Below, one piece after another: positions 22,490 to 33,954 of a stretch of 64,000 nucleotides of DNA; position 1 is the stretch's first letter; each line of letters opens with the position of its first letter. The stretch is from positions 496,001 to 560,000 of the forward strand of contig JAIXMO010000009.1 in NCBI GenBank assembly GCA_025677825.1, given 5' to 3'. A model generated the notes under the pieces. That model did not search any database. It had not been told where the DNA came from and was given only the letters and a program-made list of their open reading frames with translations. A program made the position numbers and the translations under genes. This DNA is from Helicostylum pulchrum (lineage: Eukaryota; Mucoromycota; Mucoromycetes; Mucorales; Mucoraceae).

Positions 22490-23515
22490 TTTTCGGCGTA
22501 TTTGCGCTGCCGGCCTCCGTTCGCCTTTTCGACGATTTACAGTCTATCTCCAAACTTTAAGCCTCTTTATAAATTACGCAATATTTTTTTCGACTTTAAA
22601 TAACAGGTAACGTCATATGCGAATACGAAAATTGAAGTTGCGGCTTCAACAGCAGCAATTTTTTCAAAAGCGTGTACCATTTATTTTTTTTAGATGCTTC
22701 CGGCTTCAAGGGTGCGTTTTGGAAAACATGGATTTTTGAAAGCTTATTATGCAAGTCAATCTAATCTATTGCAGTTAAGTTTTCCAAGTCGGCTGAAAAC
22801 CCCTTTTTAATAATTTCGTGCCTTGGGTAGATGAATATCCCCGAGACAACATGAGCCGATGGGGGAGTGAGATAAACTCGACGATTAGGAAAAGGAAGGA
22901 GATATCTAGATACACAGTCAATTCACACGGTCAATTAAATAATTGTGGTGCGTTACCCTTTACCGTATTTTCAGTGATTGTTTCAGTTTTAAACGAGCCA
23001 TATCCGTTTGCATTGACACCACCCATATCATGGGAAAACTTCTTTTGAAAAATATAAATACACGTATTATATAAAGTATGTTTATTTATATATGAATTCA
23101 CTATTAACGATAAAAAGGGAGAGATTTGTTATATTGTACAACTTTTTTTTCACACACTCGTATTTATAAGTTAATAACTACTTCTCCTTTATTTTGAAAC
23201 TATCCGTACTTGTTGCTCCAACCTATTTATTTCACGCATGAATGTAGATAAACTACATTGAAAAACTATACGTCCTACTTTTTTGGCCGCGTAAATAGAC
23301 CAAGTATAAAAAAGAACGCGTAAAATCGGTGCTTTTCAATGGAATGATAACGTAATCAGCTCCTAACATCATTGTTTGCTTATTTATCTAAATCTATGCG
23401 AATAAATTAAGATTACCAAAAAACAATAGCTTCATGCTTCATTTTCCGATTATTATAGTTTTTCTTTTCCCTTAGGTTTTTCTAGGCCTTATTACATTCT
23501 ACTAACTGTAACAAC
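22490..23515. other. Gene-poor spacer
   Basis: No supported gene. The open frame at 22818-23048 has no domain and no exon partners. Sequence is AT-rich with one GC-richer patch near 22500-22550 (CTGCCGGCCTCCGTTCGCC). Confidence 0.45.
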
Positions 23516-23893
23516 ATGGAAAGGCTATTAACAGAGGAACAATTTGAACAGATTGTTGCAGAGGTCACGAAACGCATTCGAGAAGCCCAAATTGGGGAAA
23601 ACAATAGACGACCGAAACCCAGTGAACTCTCGGTCAAAGATTACACCCCTGAAGAATTGGTACACGCAAGAGCAACAGAACTATACGAAAATCTCAAGTA
23701 TATCGCGGATGGAGGACTCCGACAGGAAGACTTACTGCTCTTCCTAGATTCTGTCGAACTGTGTCGTGAACTTGCAGTATATGGATTCGCTATCGCCAAA
23801 CAACAAATGGGTGATGTCAAGAAAGCACAGAAGAAAAGGGCCTTAGATAATGGCAAGGTGTACAATAAGAAAGCAAAAAAAGTATACTTTTAG
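23516..23893 (+). CDS. Hypothetical 125-aa charged helical protein
   Basis: An intronless frame with a clear ATG (23516) and TAG. The sequence is amphipathic and helical: ERLLTEEQFEQIVAEVTKRI, DYTPEELVHARATELYENLK, LRQEDLLLFLDSVELCRELA, AKQQMGDVKKAQKKRA, and a basic end (KVYNKKAKKVYF). Codon composition is protein-like and the start sits 5' in the frame, so it is probably a real gene or a recently intact one. The helical segment followed by a basic tail is reminiscent of gag-like proteins of fungal retroelements, but no reverse transcriptase or LTR is nearby and this is a guess. Confidence 0.5.
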   Translation: MERLLTEEQFEQIVAEVTKRIREAQIGENNRRPKPSELSVKDYTPEELVHARATELYENLKYIADGGLRQEDLLLFLDSVELCRELAVYGFAIAKQQMGDVKKAQKKRALDNGKVYNKKAKKVYF

Positions 23894-24528
23894 TTTAGTT
23901 TGCATATTTATTCTTTTTACTTGGTCAAAACTTTCTCATCAGTTTTTAGCAAGAGAGATAAATAAGGAAAGAGGAAATAAATATATAATTATATGAAAAT
24001 AAATCATATAGGTATCAGAGATCTTGTACCGCTTCTTCATTAAAGGTTCCAATAATTTAAGCCGTCAGTTTTAATAGATAATTGCCTTCGAAAAATAGTT
24101 TATTTACAGTGGGAGTTCAGCAGACATCATTAATTCTACACTACTTGGGTTTTCTTCAACCATGCTTCTATTTTCCTTTCATAGCCTTCCTAACCTGTTC
24201 CATAGGACTTAACTTGAAGGATAGCTCGTCTGGGCTATATGCTCATTGACACGTAGTTCTCTTGCAAAGCGAGATGCTGTTCCTCTTTTCTCAGGGCTTT
24301 CGATCTGCGAGAACTTCGCCGTAATCACTGTACACAAGCTTGATCTTGAGGGACCGCGATTCTTTTTTCACGAAGCGACAAAAAGTCGACTCACTAAATA
24401 TCCAGTTTTTAATTCATAAAAAAGAAATCCGAGTTCTTGTCGAAACTATATTAAACAATTATCCTTCTTTTTTAAGGGCAGATGAATTGCATTTTTTAAT
24501 AGTTATCAGTTTGCTGATGCCTATTAAT

Positions 24529-24568
<40 letters not shown>

Positions 24569-24811
24569 CCGAACGAGATCTTTTTAGGTTAGAGCAAGTT
24601 GTCTGTAACTGTATTATAAAAAAAGTTTAAATGACAATTGTTGAAAAAAAAATGATATCATCTGCGCTTCTCGGGTCATTGTAACACAGAATACAAGGTA
24701 TTAAGCGAAAGAACGGACCATTTTTTGTGCCTTTTTGTAAATGTTAAAAGTGTTGCAAAGGTAAATGCAGACAAAATAAAATTGACTTTATTTATCATAT
24801 TGAAAAATCGA
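23894..24811. other. Intergenic with T33 tract
   Basis: Between the orphan gene and the 3' end of MCMBP. It contains a T run at 24532-24564. The apparent plus ORF at 24340-24630 is built around that run and is not a gene. No RNA gene is seen. Confidence 0.5.
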
Positions 24812-27000
24812 TTAATTTGAGCTTTGTTCAGCCATTCTGGCTTTACGTCGTTTGTCCAAGTTAATGACATAGTCGTATCTTTCTGGAGAAAGACTAGTTT
24901 CACCAAATGATACTGCAACCAATCTAAAAAAATAAAATAAGATTCATGCTCACTTTTAAAATCCATTTTTTTTTGGTTTACCTTGCTAAATTCATACGGA
25001 GCATTAATTCTTCTTGTGTAGGTAATTCAGTCTTGGCTTCAGTAGCAGCTTTACGTTCATTCACAAAACAAGTTTGAATATACTAGGCAAAAAAAAAAAG
25101 GGGATTTAACAACTTGTTTCTGTACGCTGCTACTTTTTTTTAATAGTTACCTCAGATACTTGTTCGGGAATGTCATAAGATGAATATTTGGCAGAGTGGA
25201 TAAATTGTCTAAAAGCATCAAGTGTTTCGCTTGAAGGTTGTACACAATTCTCATTGGAGTTATTCATGGAAAGATGAATAGAGCAATGGTTCTACAATAA
25301 ACACATAAACAGCAATCTAGTTAGTGATCACATACGACGCAAAAAAAAAAAAAAAAAAACTTACAGGCAACATTGATTTAGAAGTAGACAATGAGATAAT
25401 GTTAAGGTCAGTATCAAATTGATATTGACTGTATGGGAATTCATAAGTCAATGTTTGGTTTAAAATCACGTCATTGAGAGCTTGAAAGTTACGAACACCA
25501 GCATCTACAAGTTGACCTTCCTCCAATACAGTTTCGTCGACTAAAACTACAGTACCATCTAGTAACTGAAGAACACCAGCTTCTAAATTCTCGTTTACGC
25601 TCTTGGGAGTAAACTTGGTCTCGTTGAGACCGTCAATTGTTAAAGGAATTTGAACGGTATGAAGATTTAAAGTTTCAAGAACGTCAGAGAATGCCTTTGA
25701 AGCAGGGTTATATAATGATAAAAGAGGAGCTTTTTTGTCTTGTTCAGTAGCTTGGTGTGCAGGAAACCCAGTGATGTTTAAAGTAAAATTACCTATTTTT
25801 AACCCTCTATTTTTGACAGTACTAACGTGTACAACAAAAAATAATTAATAAAATGTTGTGTGGGAATATTCAATAATGCTGAAACACTTTACACTCTTGA
25901 TAACAATTGCAATAAAACAAACTCTGCAGCTAAAGTATCGTTACCTAAGGCAGAGGAAATGTAATCGATCAATTGCGCGCGGATATGGTGATGTTGATGA
26001 GTAGTAACGAGAGAAGGGTAGCTATTAATAGCATTGAGGTTATTGAATGCAATGGCGTGTAATACAGGAATATCTGAAAACAAATCCAGTGCAGAATCAA
26101 GTTCCGTTTCATCGTTTTGTTGTTGAGTCATATCCTGTCCACGAATACCGATCACTTCGATTAATTGTCCAACTTTAACTGATTCTGCCATATCATTATA
26201 AAATTTAACAATGGAGCATGTATGGTCTCTGTCGGGCAAAGGAAACTTTTTCGCTGAAATTTGGTTAGGTGCCTTGATTTCGAGCTTATTAATACCATCG
26301 ATCAAAGGGTCTAAAAATATTATATTTAGAAACATAGTTTAGCAAAAGGTTAAATTTTTAATGTTACCAGAGTTGACATTGTGTGCTTCTTTTGCCCAAT
26401 TGTTTTCACCTGGAGGAGAGATACAATAAACAAGAGATCGTTCATTAATGTGTTCATTTTGCATAGTATTCAACTAGTAGATATTAGAAATAATATAACA
26501 GGTACAGTGATATTAATAATGATTTTTACCTCTGCTTCAATGGGGTCGTCTGTATAACGGTAACAGGTTAATTTTGAGTTACCATTGGGATCCATTTTTT
26601 CATAGGCAGAAATAAACATTTCTTGTCCCAATCCAGTATCTTGAATCATACAACGAAAACGAACCAAAGTATTTTTAGGTACTTGTTGCACAGGAACTTC
26701 GTTTAAGGAAATGATCTATATTTAATAGTGTGTGTGTAGGGGGAAGAAGGAGTTGTCAATATTTTATTATTTATTTTTACAAAATTTAAAATGTTACCTG
26801 ATTTTTATAGTCTTTTAATAGTTGAAGAAATGAACTTGAAGGATCAAATTCAGAGCATGACTGATTAGTCAAATGCTCGTCTAGAATAAAATATTAATTT
26901 TAATTCTTTTTTTTTATTCTTCCTTTTTTAGTTGTTGTTTTTTCTTTTTACCGAATAACTTTGAAATATATTGTAATGGTTGTTCAATTTGGCCATTCAT
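24812..27000 (-). CDS. MCMBP: Mini-chromosome maintenance complex-binding protein (MCMBP/ETG1)
   Basis: Nine exons on the complement (26952-27000, 26798-26880, 26530-26715, 26368-26473, 25893-26310, 25365-25821, 25151-25291, 24982-25082, 24812-24923) join in phase to 550 aa. Family landmarks: VPQQVPKNTLVRFRCMIQDT and EMFISAYE in the N-terminal third; IVKFYN with VGQLIEVIGIRG in the middle; LKIGNFTLNITGFP followed by long conserved segments (DGTVVLVDETVLEEGQL, VRNFQALNDVI); and the C-terminus RLVAVSFGETSLSPERYDYV. Plant ETG1 and animal MCMBP bind MCM3-7 and help unload MCM from chromatin after replication and in sister-chromatid cohesion. It is nuclear. It is divergent with the next gene, from which it is separated by only 224 bp. 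Confidence 0.92.
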
Positions 27001-27224
27001 TTCACACTAATTAATAAAGTAAAAAAAAAAAAAGTAGTCAAAAATAAACGGGTTCAAAAAGGGTAAATAAAAATAAATAAAAAAACTGCGTTTGTGAGAT
27101 GGTGGCTTGAGTTGAAATTTTGGTGTTCCTTAAGTTTTATAAACTTTTTCCCACTTTATATTTTTTTTCCCTTTTTTTCTCTTCGCCTTATCTTTTTTTT
27201 TTCTTTTTCTTTTTTACTTGTATT
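27001..27224. promoter_or_regulatory. Probable bidirectional promoter, MCMBP and 27225 gene
   Basis: Only 224 bp separate two divergent start codons, so both promoters must lie here or overlap the transcripts. It has A-rich tracts on the MCMBP side and a T/C-rich 5' leader (TTTTCCC, TTTTTCTCTTC) on the right side. No specific operator is recognised. Confidence 0.45.
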
Positions 27225-28345
27225 ATGCTACCTAGTCACGGTAACCATAGCAGTAGTAGTCTTGATAATGTAAATAGTAATAATAACCTAGACAACAATA
27301 ACAGTCATAATGCCACATCAAATTGGGTAGAAAAGTTAACACTATCGGATATCAGCGTGGGCGAAATTTTGGATATGTATAAGAACGATACAGATTTACT
27401 GAAACACATTCTTGCAGCTAAAACAGAAGAGGATAAAGTAAAAGAAGAAAGAAAAAGTAGTATTCTTGATATGTATATTAACTGTATTATTATTAAAAAA
27501 GAGAAAAGGTGCAGAGGAAATCAGAAGAGCAGAAGAAGCAAGATTACATTCTAAATTTATTGATTTACAGCTGGACCAAAATCGACGTTCTTCTATGCTA
27601 GATGGTAAATTATTTACCTTTTTTTATTTACTTTTTTCATGTGTACTAAAAAAAAAATTATCTAATATCACAAGGTTTATCACAAAATGATTGGCTATCA
27701 CCAGTACAAAACAATCATGATCTGTTGTCTCCATTTCTTAATAATACACCACCTTCACCTTCATCACAACTTCAACAACCTTTATCACCTTATACGTTAT
27801 TTGAAGTACCTTTCGCCGATCTAAATTTATCAGCTCCTTCTTCACCTGAACCCGTTCTTGTTGAAAAGATTACTCTCGTAGACAATGAAAGACTCTCCAG
27901 TCCACAAAAGCCCCCAATACCACCACCAAGTGCTGTAACAGCGGTGGCTAATAACAAAGAAAGAGGTTCCTGTAAAAGAACACTGTCTCGTACTAGATCT
28001 ACTAGAAAACCTTCAATTAAAGCATTATCTAAAAAGAACAGATCCTCACAACAACCACCACCAAAGGAGGAAGACATGATTCAACAGGTAAAAGAAGAAT
28101 TACCGTTAGATCATGATAAAGTAATGGAAGCATTAAGAGCTAAATTACAAAGAAGCACACAACAGCAAAAGGAACAAAAGAATGTTAGGGAAGAAATCAC
28201 AAGTATGTCTCCTTCTGGTATTTTGTTACTAGATTTAAAAAATCCAAAAAAGTCTTTTCCTGTAAGGCAAAAGGCAACTCCCCGTGCTTCTGTTGTTAGA
28301 AAACCAAATTCTTTTATCTCTGCTCATAAACCACCATTGTTGTAA
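27225..28345 (+). CDS. Hypothetical Ser/Pro-rich protein with a short conserved-looking helical region
   Basis: Exons 27225-27456, 27509-27604 and 27675-28345 join in phase to 332 aa. After an Asn/Ser-rich start comes a helical block (VEKLTLSDISVGEILDMYKN, DTDLLKHILAAKTEEDK, AEEIRRAEEARLHSKFIDLQ LDQNRRSSM) that spans both short introns, which argues it is genuinely coding. The rest is low-complexity, with Pro-rich stretches (KPPIPPPSAV), a basic patch (RTLSRTRSTRKPSIKALSKK) suggestive of nuclear localisation, and an IMEALRAKLQ-like helix. It may be a nuclear regulatory protein, but I do not recognise the family. The first intron lacks a strong pyrimidine tract, so its boundaries are less certain. 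Confidence 0.6.
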
Positions 28346-28549
28346 ATACCCTCCCTTTCTCTCTCTTTCTTTCTTTCTCTCCCTTTTTTCTTTCTGCACA
28401 GCACATTTACGCCCCTTTATGGCGTTTCTTTTTTTTTAAAAAGGCGATCATCGGACTCTTAAATAAAACAAGTCACGCAATGATACATTTTTGCAAAAAA
28501 AAAAAAAAAAAAAAATTAATCGTTTTTCTAAAAGCAATTTATAACAATT

Positions 28550-30266
28550 ATGGTTGAAGTTAAAAAGAGACAGTTAGCTTCAGATCGTTCAGTTTCTGCC
28601 AAGAAACAAAAGCAAGATGCCGATCAAAAGGAAATGGACTTTGGAAAAAAGGAAGACATGACTATGGCTGTCAGTTACGACTTTGCCTCACTTGATTGTT
28701 GCGAACGTACAAAGACTGCGATTAACGATTTAGGATTTGAAAAAATGACTGAAGTACAAGCTCGTACCATTCCACCTTTAATGGCTGGTCGTGATGTTTT
28801 AGGTGCTGCTAAAACAGGTTCCGGTAAAACTTTGGCCTTTTTGATTCCTGCTATTGAAATGTTGTATCGTCTCAAGTTTAAGCCTAGAAACGGTACTGGT
28901 GTCATTATTGTTTCTCCTACCAGAGAATTAGCTTTGCAAATCTTTGGTGTTGCTAAAGAATTATTAAAGTATCATCAACTTACCTACGGTATTGTCATTG
29001 GTGGTGCTAACCGTAAAGCTGAATCAGACAAGTTACTTAAGGGTGTTAATTTAATTGTTGCTACTCCCGGTAGATTATTGGATCATTTACAGGTAAGTTA
29101 TATATATAGCGAGAATTAAACAAGTACCAACAATTATATTAGAATACAAGAGGTTTTGTTTACAAGAATTTAAAGGCATTGATTGTGGATGAAGCTGATC
29201 GTATTTTGGAAATTGGTTTTGAGGATGAAATGAAGCAAATTGTAAAGATTTTACCAGACGATAGACAAACCATGTTGTTTTCCGCTACACAAACCACCAA
29301 AGTTGCTGATTTAGCACGTATTTCGTTAAAGAAGGGACCTCTTTATATCAACGTACACGAAAACAGAGATACATCCACTGCTGATGGTTTAGAACAAGGT
29401 TATGTTGTTTGTGAATCAGATCGTAGATTTTTGTTATTGTTTACTTTCTTGCGTAAGAATATCAAGAAGAAGGTCATTGTCTTTTTCTCTAGTTGTAACT
29501 CTGTAAAATACCATTCCGAATTATTGAATTATATCGATGTACCTGTTTTAGCGCTTCACGTAAGTTTTTTTAAAAAAAAAGAAAAAAGAAAAAGATGAAT
29601 AAGGTAACTTATTTATATTATATAAAGGGTAAACAAAAGCAACAAAAGCGTACAAATACTTTCTTTGAATACTGTAACGCCGACAGAGGTATTTTATTGT
29701 GTACAGATGTAGCAGCCAGAGGTTTAGATATTCCAGCAGTCGATTGGATTGTACAATTTGATCCCCCAGATGATCCTCGTGATTATATTCACAGAGTGGG
29801 TCGTACTGCTCGTGCAGGAGGACAAGGTAAAAGTTTGCTCTTTTTATTACCAAGTGAACTTGGTTTCTTGAGATACTTGAAGCACGCCAAGGTACCCTTA
29901 AATGAGTACCAGTTCCCTACCACCAAACTCGCCAACGTACAAGGACAATTGGAGAAATTGATCGATAAGAACTACTATTTAAACCAATCTGCTAAAGACG
30001 GTTATCGTTCTTATCTTCAAGCTTACTCTTCTTTCAGTTTAAAAAAGATTTTCGATGTAAATAGTTTAGACCTTGCCAAGGTCGCTGTAGCCTTTGGCTT
30101 CTCCTCTCCACCTAAAGTAAATCTCGGTACAATCAAACAAGCTAAAAAGGCCAATGAAAAGACAGACGAAAAGACAGACGAAAAGACTGACGGAAACACT
30201 GAAGAAACTACTGATACAAAACCTGCACCACAAAAAAAGAAGTCTGCCCATAAGCATAGAAAATAG
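28550..30266 (+). CDS. HAS1: ATP-dependent DEAD-box RNA helicase Has1
   Basis: Exons 28550-29092, 29143-29559 and 29628-30266 give 532 aa. All helicase motifs are visible: Q motif (GFEKMTEVQ), motif [10 protein letters not shown] (residues 86-94), Ia PTRELALQ, Ib [39 protein letters not shown] and [12 protein letters not shown]. The segment [20 protein letters not shown] and the C-terminal block [20 protein letters not shown] with [17 protein letters not shown] are specific to the Has1/DDX18 group. Has1 is nucleolar and acts in both 40S and 60S assembly, including release of U14 snoRNA. The tail contains an EKTD repeat and ends in [10 protein letters not shown]. The N-terminal extension is much shorter than in DDX18. 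Confidence 0.95.
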
Positions 30267-31247
30267 AAAGATTCCCTTTTTGTAAAAGGATGTAGTAATA
30301 ATAATAATAAAATAAATTGGGATCATTGTAGTATATCCTCTTTATCGATTTTTCATTGTATACCCCAGCCCTTTTCACGTTTTGTCTTATTTTGGCTGTT
30401 CCCCTGTTTTTTAATTGTATACTCTAGTGGAGAAAAATACGGCAAAGCAGCCCTGTCTACTAGTCAAAATTAGGACATATACCTTCTAGTAGCTTCTAAT
30501 AAACTACGAATATCTCTTTCCCTCGGAATAAAAAAAACAGGCGTGCTTTCCAAGTTAATAAACATGATTTGCTAATATTTTTTTATCTATACATGTACAC
30601 AAGCGAAATTCACAGGTAGGACACGTTTATAGACCAGATCATCCGACCACGTTTCATAAACAAGGTTCACCGTGGAGAACATATATTCACTACATACCTT
30701 AGAGATCTATGTTTCAAAAAAAGCAAGTCAGATTATGTGAAGTGTAATAAATTTTGGATACATTTACGTGTATAAAATCTAAAAGTCTTGGAAAGACAAA
30801 CCGTGTCTGTTACGGCGATTTGTGTTTTAAATTTAGTTGCTTGTTCATTGCTCTCTTGAAAGCAATGGGGGTACGTATTTAGTCTTAAAAACGGAACTTG
30901 CCATAACCAACATGTTTCTATAGCAGCCTCACACTTCTTCCTTCTTGAGCTCTCGTCATTCATTATATCTTTCCTTTTAGAATCTTTGGTTTTCTGCCTC
31001 ACTTCTTCTTCGTCTTAATTTTTATCTTCTTCTTTTTCTTATTTCATTTCTTTATATTATACTTGCTTCCGCCATTAATCAGCAGGTCCACCATCAACTC
31101 GGCCGTCTTTTACCTTTCCTGGCTAAACTCGAGCCGTAAAAATTAAAAAAAAAAAAAAGCATCCAAATGAGTAAGCATATATCTTGTATAAAGCTTATAA
31201 GTATCTAGATTGGTAGTTTTAGAAGTAGGGTATGTGTTTCAAGGTCT
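30267..31247. other. Spacer with decayed minus-strand coding pieces
   Basis: The 3' flank of HAS1, then AT-rich DNA. The minus-strand frame 30733-31014 is listed separately. No promoter or RNA gene is recognised. Confidence 0.4.
30733..31014 (-). pseudogene. Unidentified basic coding-like fragment
   Basis: A frame open for 93 codons directly after a TAA, without an upstream Met. It reads DEEEVRQKTKDSKRKDIMND, then SRRKKCEAAIETCWLWQVPF and a Cys-containing tail ending ASN-like basic residues (FYTRKCIQNLLHFT). It is on the same strand as, and ~230 bp downstream of, the TnpB-like fragment, so it might be another piece of that element, but I see no diagnostic motif. Confidence 0.25.
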
Positions 31248-31980
31248 TCAATTCCGGTTTCCCTTTCTTTTCCTTGTTGTTTCTGTATCGTTAAAATCTT
31301 GTAAAGTCAAGTTAAATTTTTTAAAACTATCTTCATCTATTGACAGTGATGACTTTTTTTTGTAAAATAAAAAATCAACAGAATAACCATCCGTTCTAAT
31401 TATACAGCCGAAAGGTTTCTTATTACTACCAAGCGGAAGCATCTCTTTTAATCTATTGGAAAGAAACATTTTATGTTAGCATTTCCGCAATTAATATGAA
31501 AGTGGTTTAAGGTTACTTTTTATAACGAAGTTTTTTGAAGTTAGAAATACGGTAAAACATTCCAATTTGACCGTTGAAACCTTTGGGCTTCTTTTCTTTC
31601 ACAAATGTTGCAAGATAACCGATATTGAGTGCGATAAATCGCCAATGTAAACTTGCTCTTGGTAATATAGACGGAAGTTTTTGGAGAGGAAGTCTTACGT
31701 CAAAAGAATTATAGGATTGATGCTCTTCTTCCAGTTTTGATAGGATGTGAAGGAGAAACGGAACAAAGTTTTTCTGGGGATTTGATAAAGTCGATAACGT
31801 CATTTGGGAATTTAAAAGATTTCTTAATAGTAAACAAAACATAGTAATCTGTTCTTTTATGGTTCCTGCCAAAGTAATGTCATTCGGCCACTCAGGAGAT
31901 CCTTGGTAAACCAGTCGATAGCAATACTTAGAGGCAACGTCTTTCACAAGTTTTGAGTTCATACTCTGTAAAATAAACAA
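31248..31980 (-). mobile_element. Fragment resembling a TnpB/Fanzor-type (IS605 OrfB-like) protein
   Basis: Two neighbouring minus-strand frames (31513-31980 and 31248-31469) read as parts of one protein. The first has an acceptor-like TTTATTTTACAG before its start and contains KNFVPFLLHILSKLEEEHQ and LPRASLHWRFIALNIGYLAT. The second contains KKPFGCIIRTDGYSVDFLFY. A helical/basic region leading to a phenylalanine-rich strand with TDG-x-S/A-V is what precedes the first RuvC aspartate motif in eukaryotic TnpB relatives. The RuvC DPG motif, the RuvC-II/III motifs and the zinc finger are not found downstream, so the element is truncated and inactive. The family call is from memory of Mucorales sequences and is tentative. 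Confidence 0.4.
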
Positions 31981-32503
31981 ATATTTTTTTTTTCGAGAGG
32001 TTTAGCATTCAACTGACGACAGAAGTTGACTGTTCTATCCCCTCGAAGAGTAGATCCTATAAGAAAAACATAAAATCCGTAAAATATTGTAACTCTGTAA
32101 ATCGGCAGCATTGATTAAATACATCGCATGAAAAAATATAGACTGTGTATTTTAGCAGAAGTACGTAATAAAATTAATCTTTTTTTTTAATCATAAATAA
32201 TCATTTTTCTTTCTCTTTTTCTTTTTTTATGTCCATACAAAAGGATATTGTTCTTTTTCTAGCAACAGCCATGCATAAGGGCACTTGTTACAAACTCTCA
32301 AATGCGGTTTCACGGCGACTATGATAGCGTATAGATATCGAGCTGCTTTTTTAAAAAATGCTTTATAAAAGTAAGTAAAACGTAATATACCACACTCTCC
32401 TTTCTGAGCGTGTGAATAGAATGTATACTAAGAAATTTCCCATGTGATATTATACAGCAATAAAAATTCATAAAAAAACATTCTTAGAAAAACTCAAAAG
32501 AAA
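31981..32503. other. Intergenic
   Basis: AT-rich. The first ~60 bp may contain an upstream exon of the TnpB-like fragment (a TTTTCTTATAG acceptor-like site then coding-like TLRGDRTVNFCRQLNAK on the minus strand), which is not secure. No other feature. Confidence 0.35.
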
Positions 32504-33350
32504 ATGCCAGCAGCAGCAGCAGCTGCTGCCCTCCCAGAAGATCCCCGAAGGGCTGGTCGGTGTAAGCGGCTAATATTCCAAATAACAAAAAATGGAAATC
32601 AAATTGCAGTGGACGTTATATTGAAGATATTGTAGCTGAAGCAATCGAGGATTGTTCTTACGAACATCTCTGTTTATCGTATATTTTAGATCTTGTGGAT
32701 CCCTTATGGAAAGATCTACTCATTGATAAAGAACGTAAATAGATAAAAAACTACAACATACCTCAAATGCCATGAATTGATCGAGATATTAAATCGTACA
32801 TTGATTCTTTTGGCCAAGATGCATTCGTAAACGCAGGTAATTTTTACAACCACGCTGTATCTAACAACAAATTCAAATTCGGCCAAGATCATTTGAAACG
32901 TTGGGTCCAACAAGCAATAATTAACGCTGCCCAATTGTTTGAGGCTTCTGATGAGTTGATGATTGAAGATTATTCTGAAGGTGATTTATCGAACTTTGTC
33001 TGGCAATTTGTATATCATGATTTTAAAGCCGGCAATGTCAAAGCGAAGTTGGGAGAGAGAAGCAATACCTCCTCTGCCTTGGGGGAAAAATGAAGGTAGA
33101 TCTCTTGAAAGTAACGGAAGAAGAGAAAGAAAGACAGTAGGAGCTAAAGTAGATACGTTATTCAAGGCTGGTCGTTACGAAGTAGGATGCAGTGAGGTTG
33201 GAAAAGATGACGTCCTTCCAATTGACGATAAATATTTAGACGACGGGGTGTCTAAACCTCCCAAGACTTTTAGATATATGCTCTGTCAATTAGTAGAGGC
33301 AAATCCTGGTATGATTAACAAATTGAATACAATTGGTTTTCTCATGATGG
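32504..33350 (+). pseudogene. Frameshifted copy of a Mucorales-type orphan protein family
   Basis: A gene-like series can be assembled: 32504-32559, 32610-32734 and 32786-33089 with plausible GT-AG introns. It starts with an Ala-rich run (PAAAAAAALPEDPRRAG) and continues EDIVAEAIEDCSYEHLCLSY, SYIDSFGQDAFVNAGNFYNH, RWVQQAIINAAQLFEASDEL and KAKLGERSNTSSALGEK. At a G5A5 run (about 33078-33089) the frame shifts by one base and continues NEGRSLESNGRRERKTVGAK, FKAGRYEVGCSEVGKDD and PKTFRYMLCQLVE to a possible donor at 33351. The GE-R, N-E-x-R-S-L, K-V-D-x-L-F and E-V/F-G-x-x-E-V-G pattern matches a multi-copy uncharacterised family I remember from Mucorales. The 3' end is missing. The shift could also be a sequencing error. 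Confidence 0.5.
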
Positions 33351-33569
33351 GTAAGTTGCGAACACATATTTGAATATCTGTAGAATACTCTTTTTAAATT
33401 TTTTTTCTTCTGCTATTAATTGTTGACGTACCCGAAGGTACTACTCATCCCAAATCGTTATACTATTCCGCGCAGAAATACTGCGACACATTTCCATTTT
33501 GCCAAAATTTTGAATAAAGCACTTTTTTCTTTTCTTTATTTTTATTCACATTTCGAAAAGTAATCTATA
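33351..33569. other. Short spacer
   Basis: AT-rich sequence after the orphan-family remnant; no gene seen. Confidence 0.3.
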
Positions 33570-33954
33570 ATGTCACTTTCGGACATAACAAAAAAGGTCA
33601 ATACGAGAGGAAAAGACCTTTCAGATTTCACCCGTGGAATCATTTGCGGCCTTTCTCAGCATGAAAACTGGAATTAACAAAGAATTATGTATCCCAAGAA
33701 CAACCGTTGTTACAGTCGTAAAAAAGTTTCTAAACGAAGGCCTGACTTCTGCCAAACCTCGACCAGGATGTGCAAAAGTACTGGCCGAAAGAGACGAGCG
33801 TCATTTAACTCTTTCGGTCCGAAGAGAGGCTTTCGAACTATTAGGCATTCATCAGCAGACGCTTGCCTCGATCACTGGTAATTTTGGCTTGAATACATTA
33901 AGAAAGCTCTTGGAAGATGCAGAGAATTATTCCGCGAAAACATTAAAGTTATAA
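33570..33954 (+). mobile_element. Tc1/mariner-like transposase remnant (N-terminal helix-turn-helix)
   Basis: From ATG 33570 the frame reads LSDITKKVNTRGKDLSDFTR then GIICGLSQHENWN and a stop. In a shifted frame it continues IPRTTVVTVVKKFLNEGLTS, AKPRPGCAKVLAERDERHLT and ITGNFGLNTLRKLLEDAENY. A first HTH (DFTRGIICGLSQHE), a second HTH starting IPRTTVVTVVKKF, and the GRP-type linker with ERDER-L form the bipartite paired-like DNA-binding region of Tc1-family transposases. One frameshift separates the halves, and the DDE catalytic domain is absent. No inverted terminal repeats were found nearby. It is a dead fragment. Confidence 0.65.

Noticed and set aside
24340..24630. Plus ORF with poly-Phe
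   Set aside because: Built around a T33 run; flanks have no coding character.
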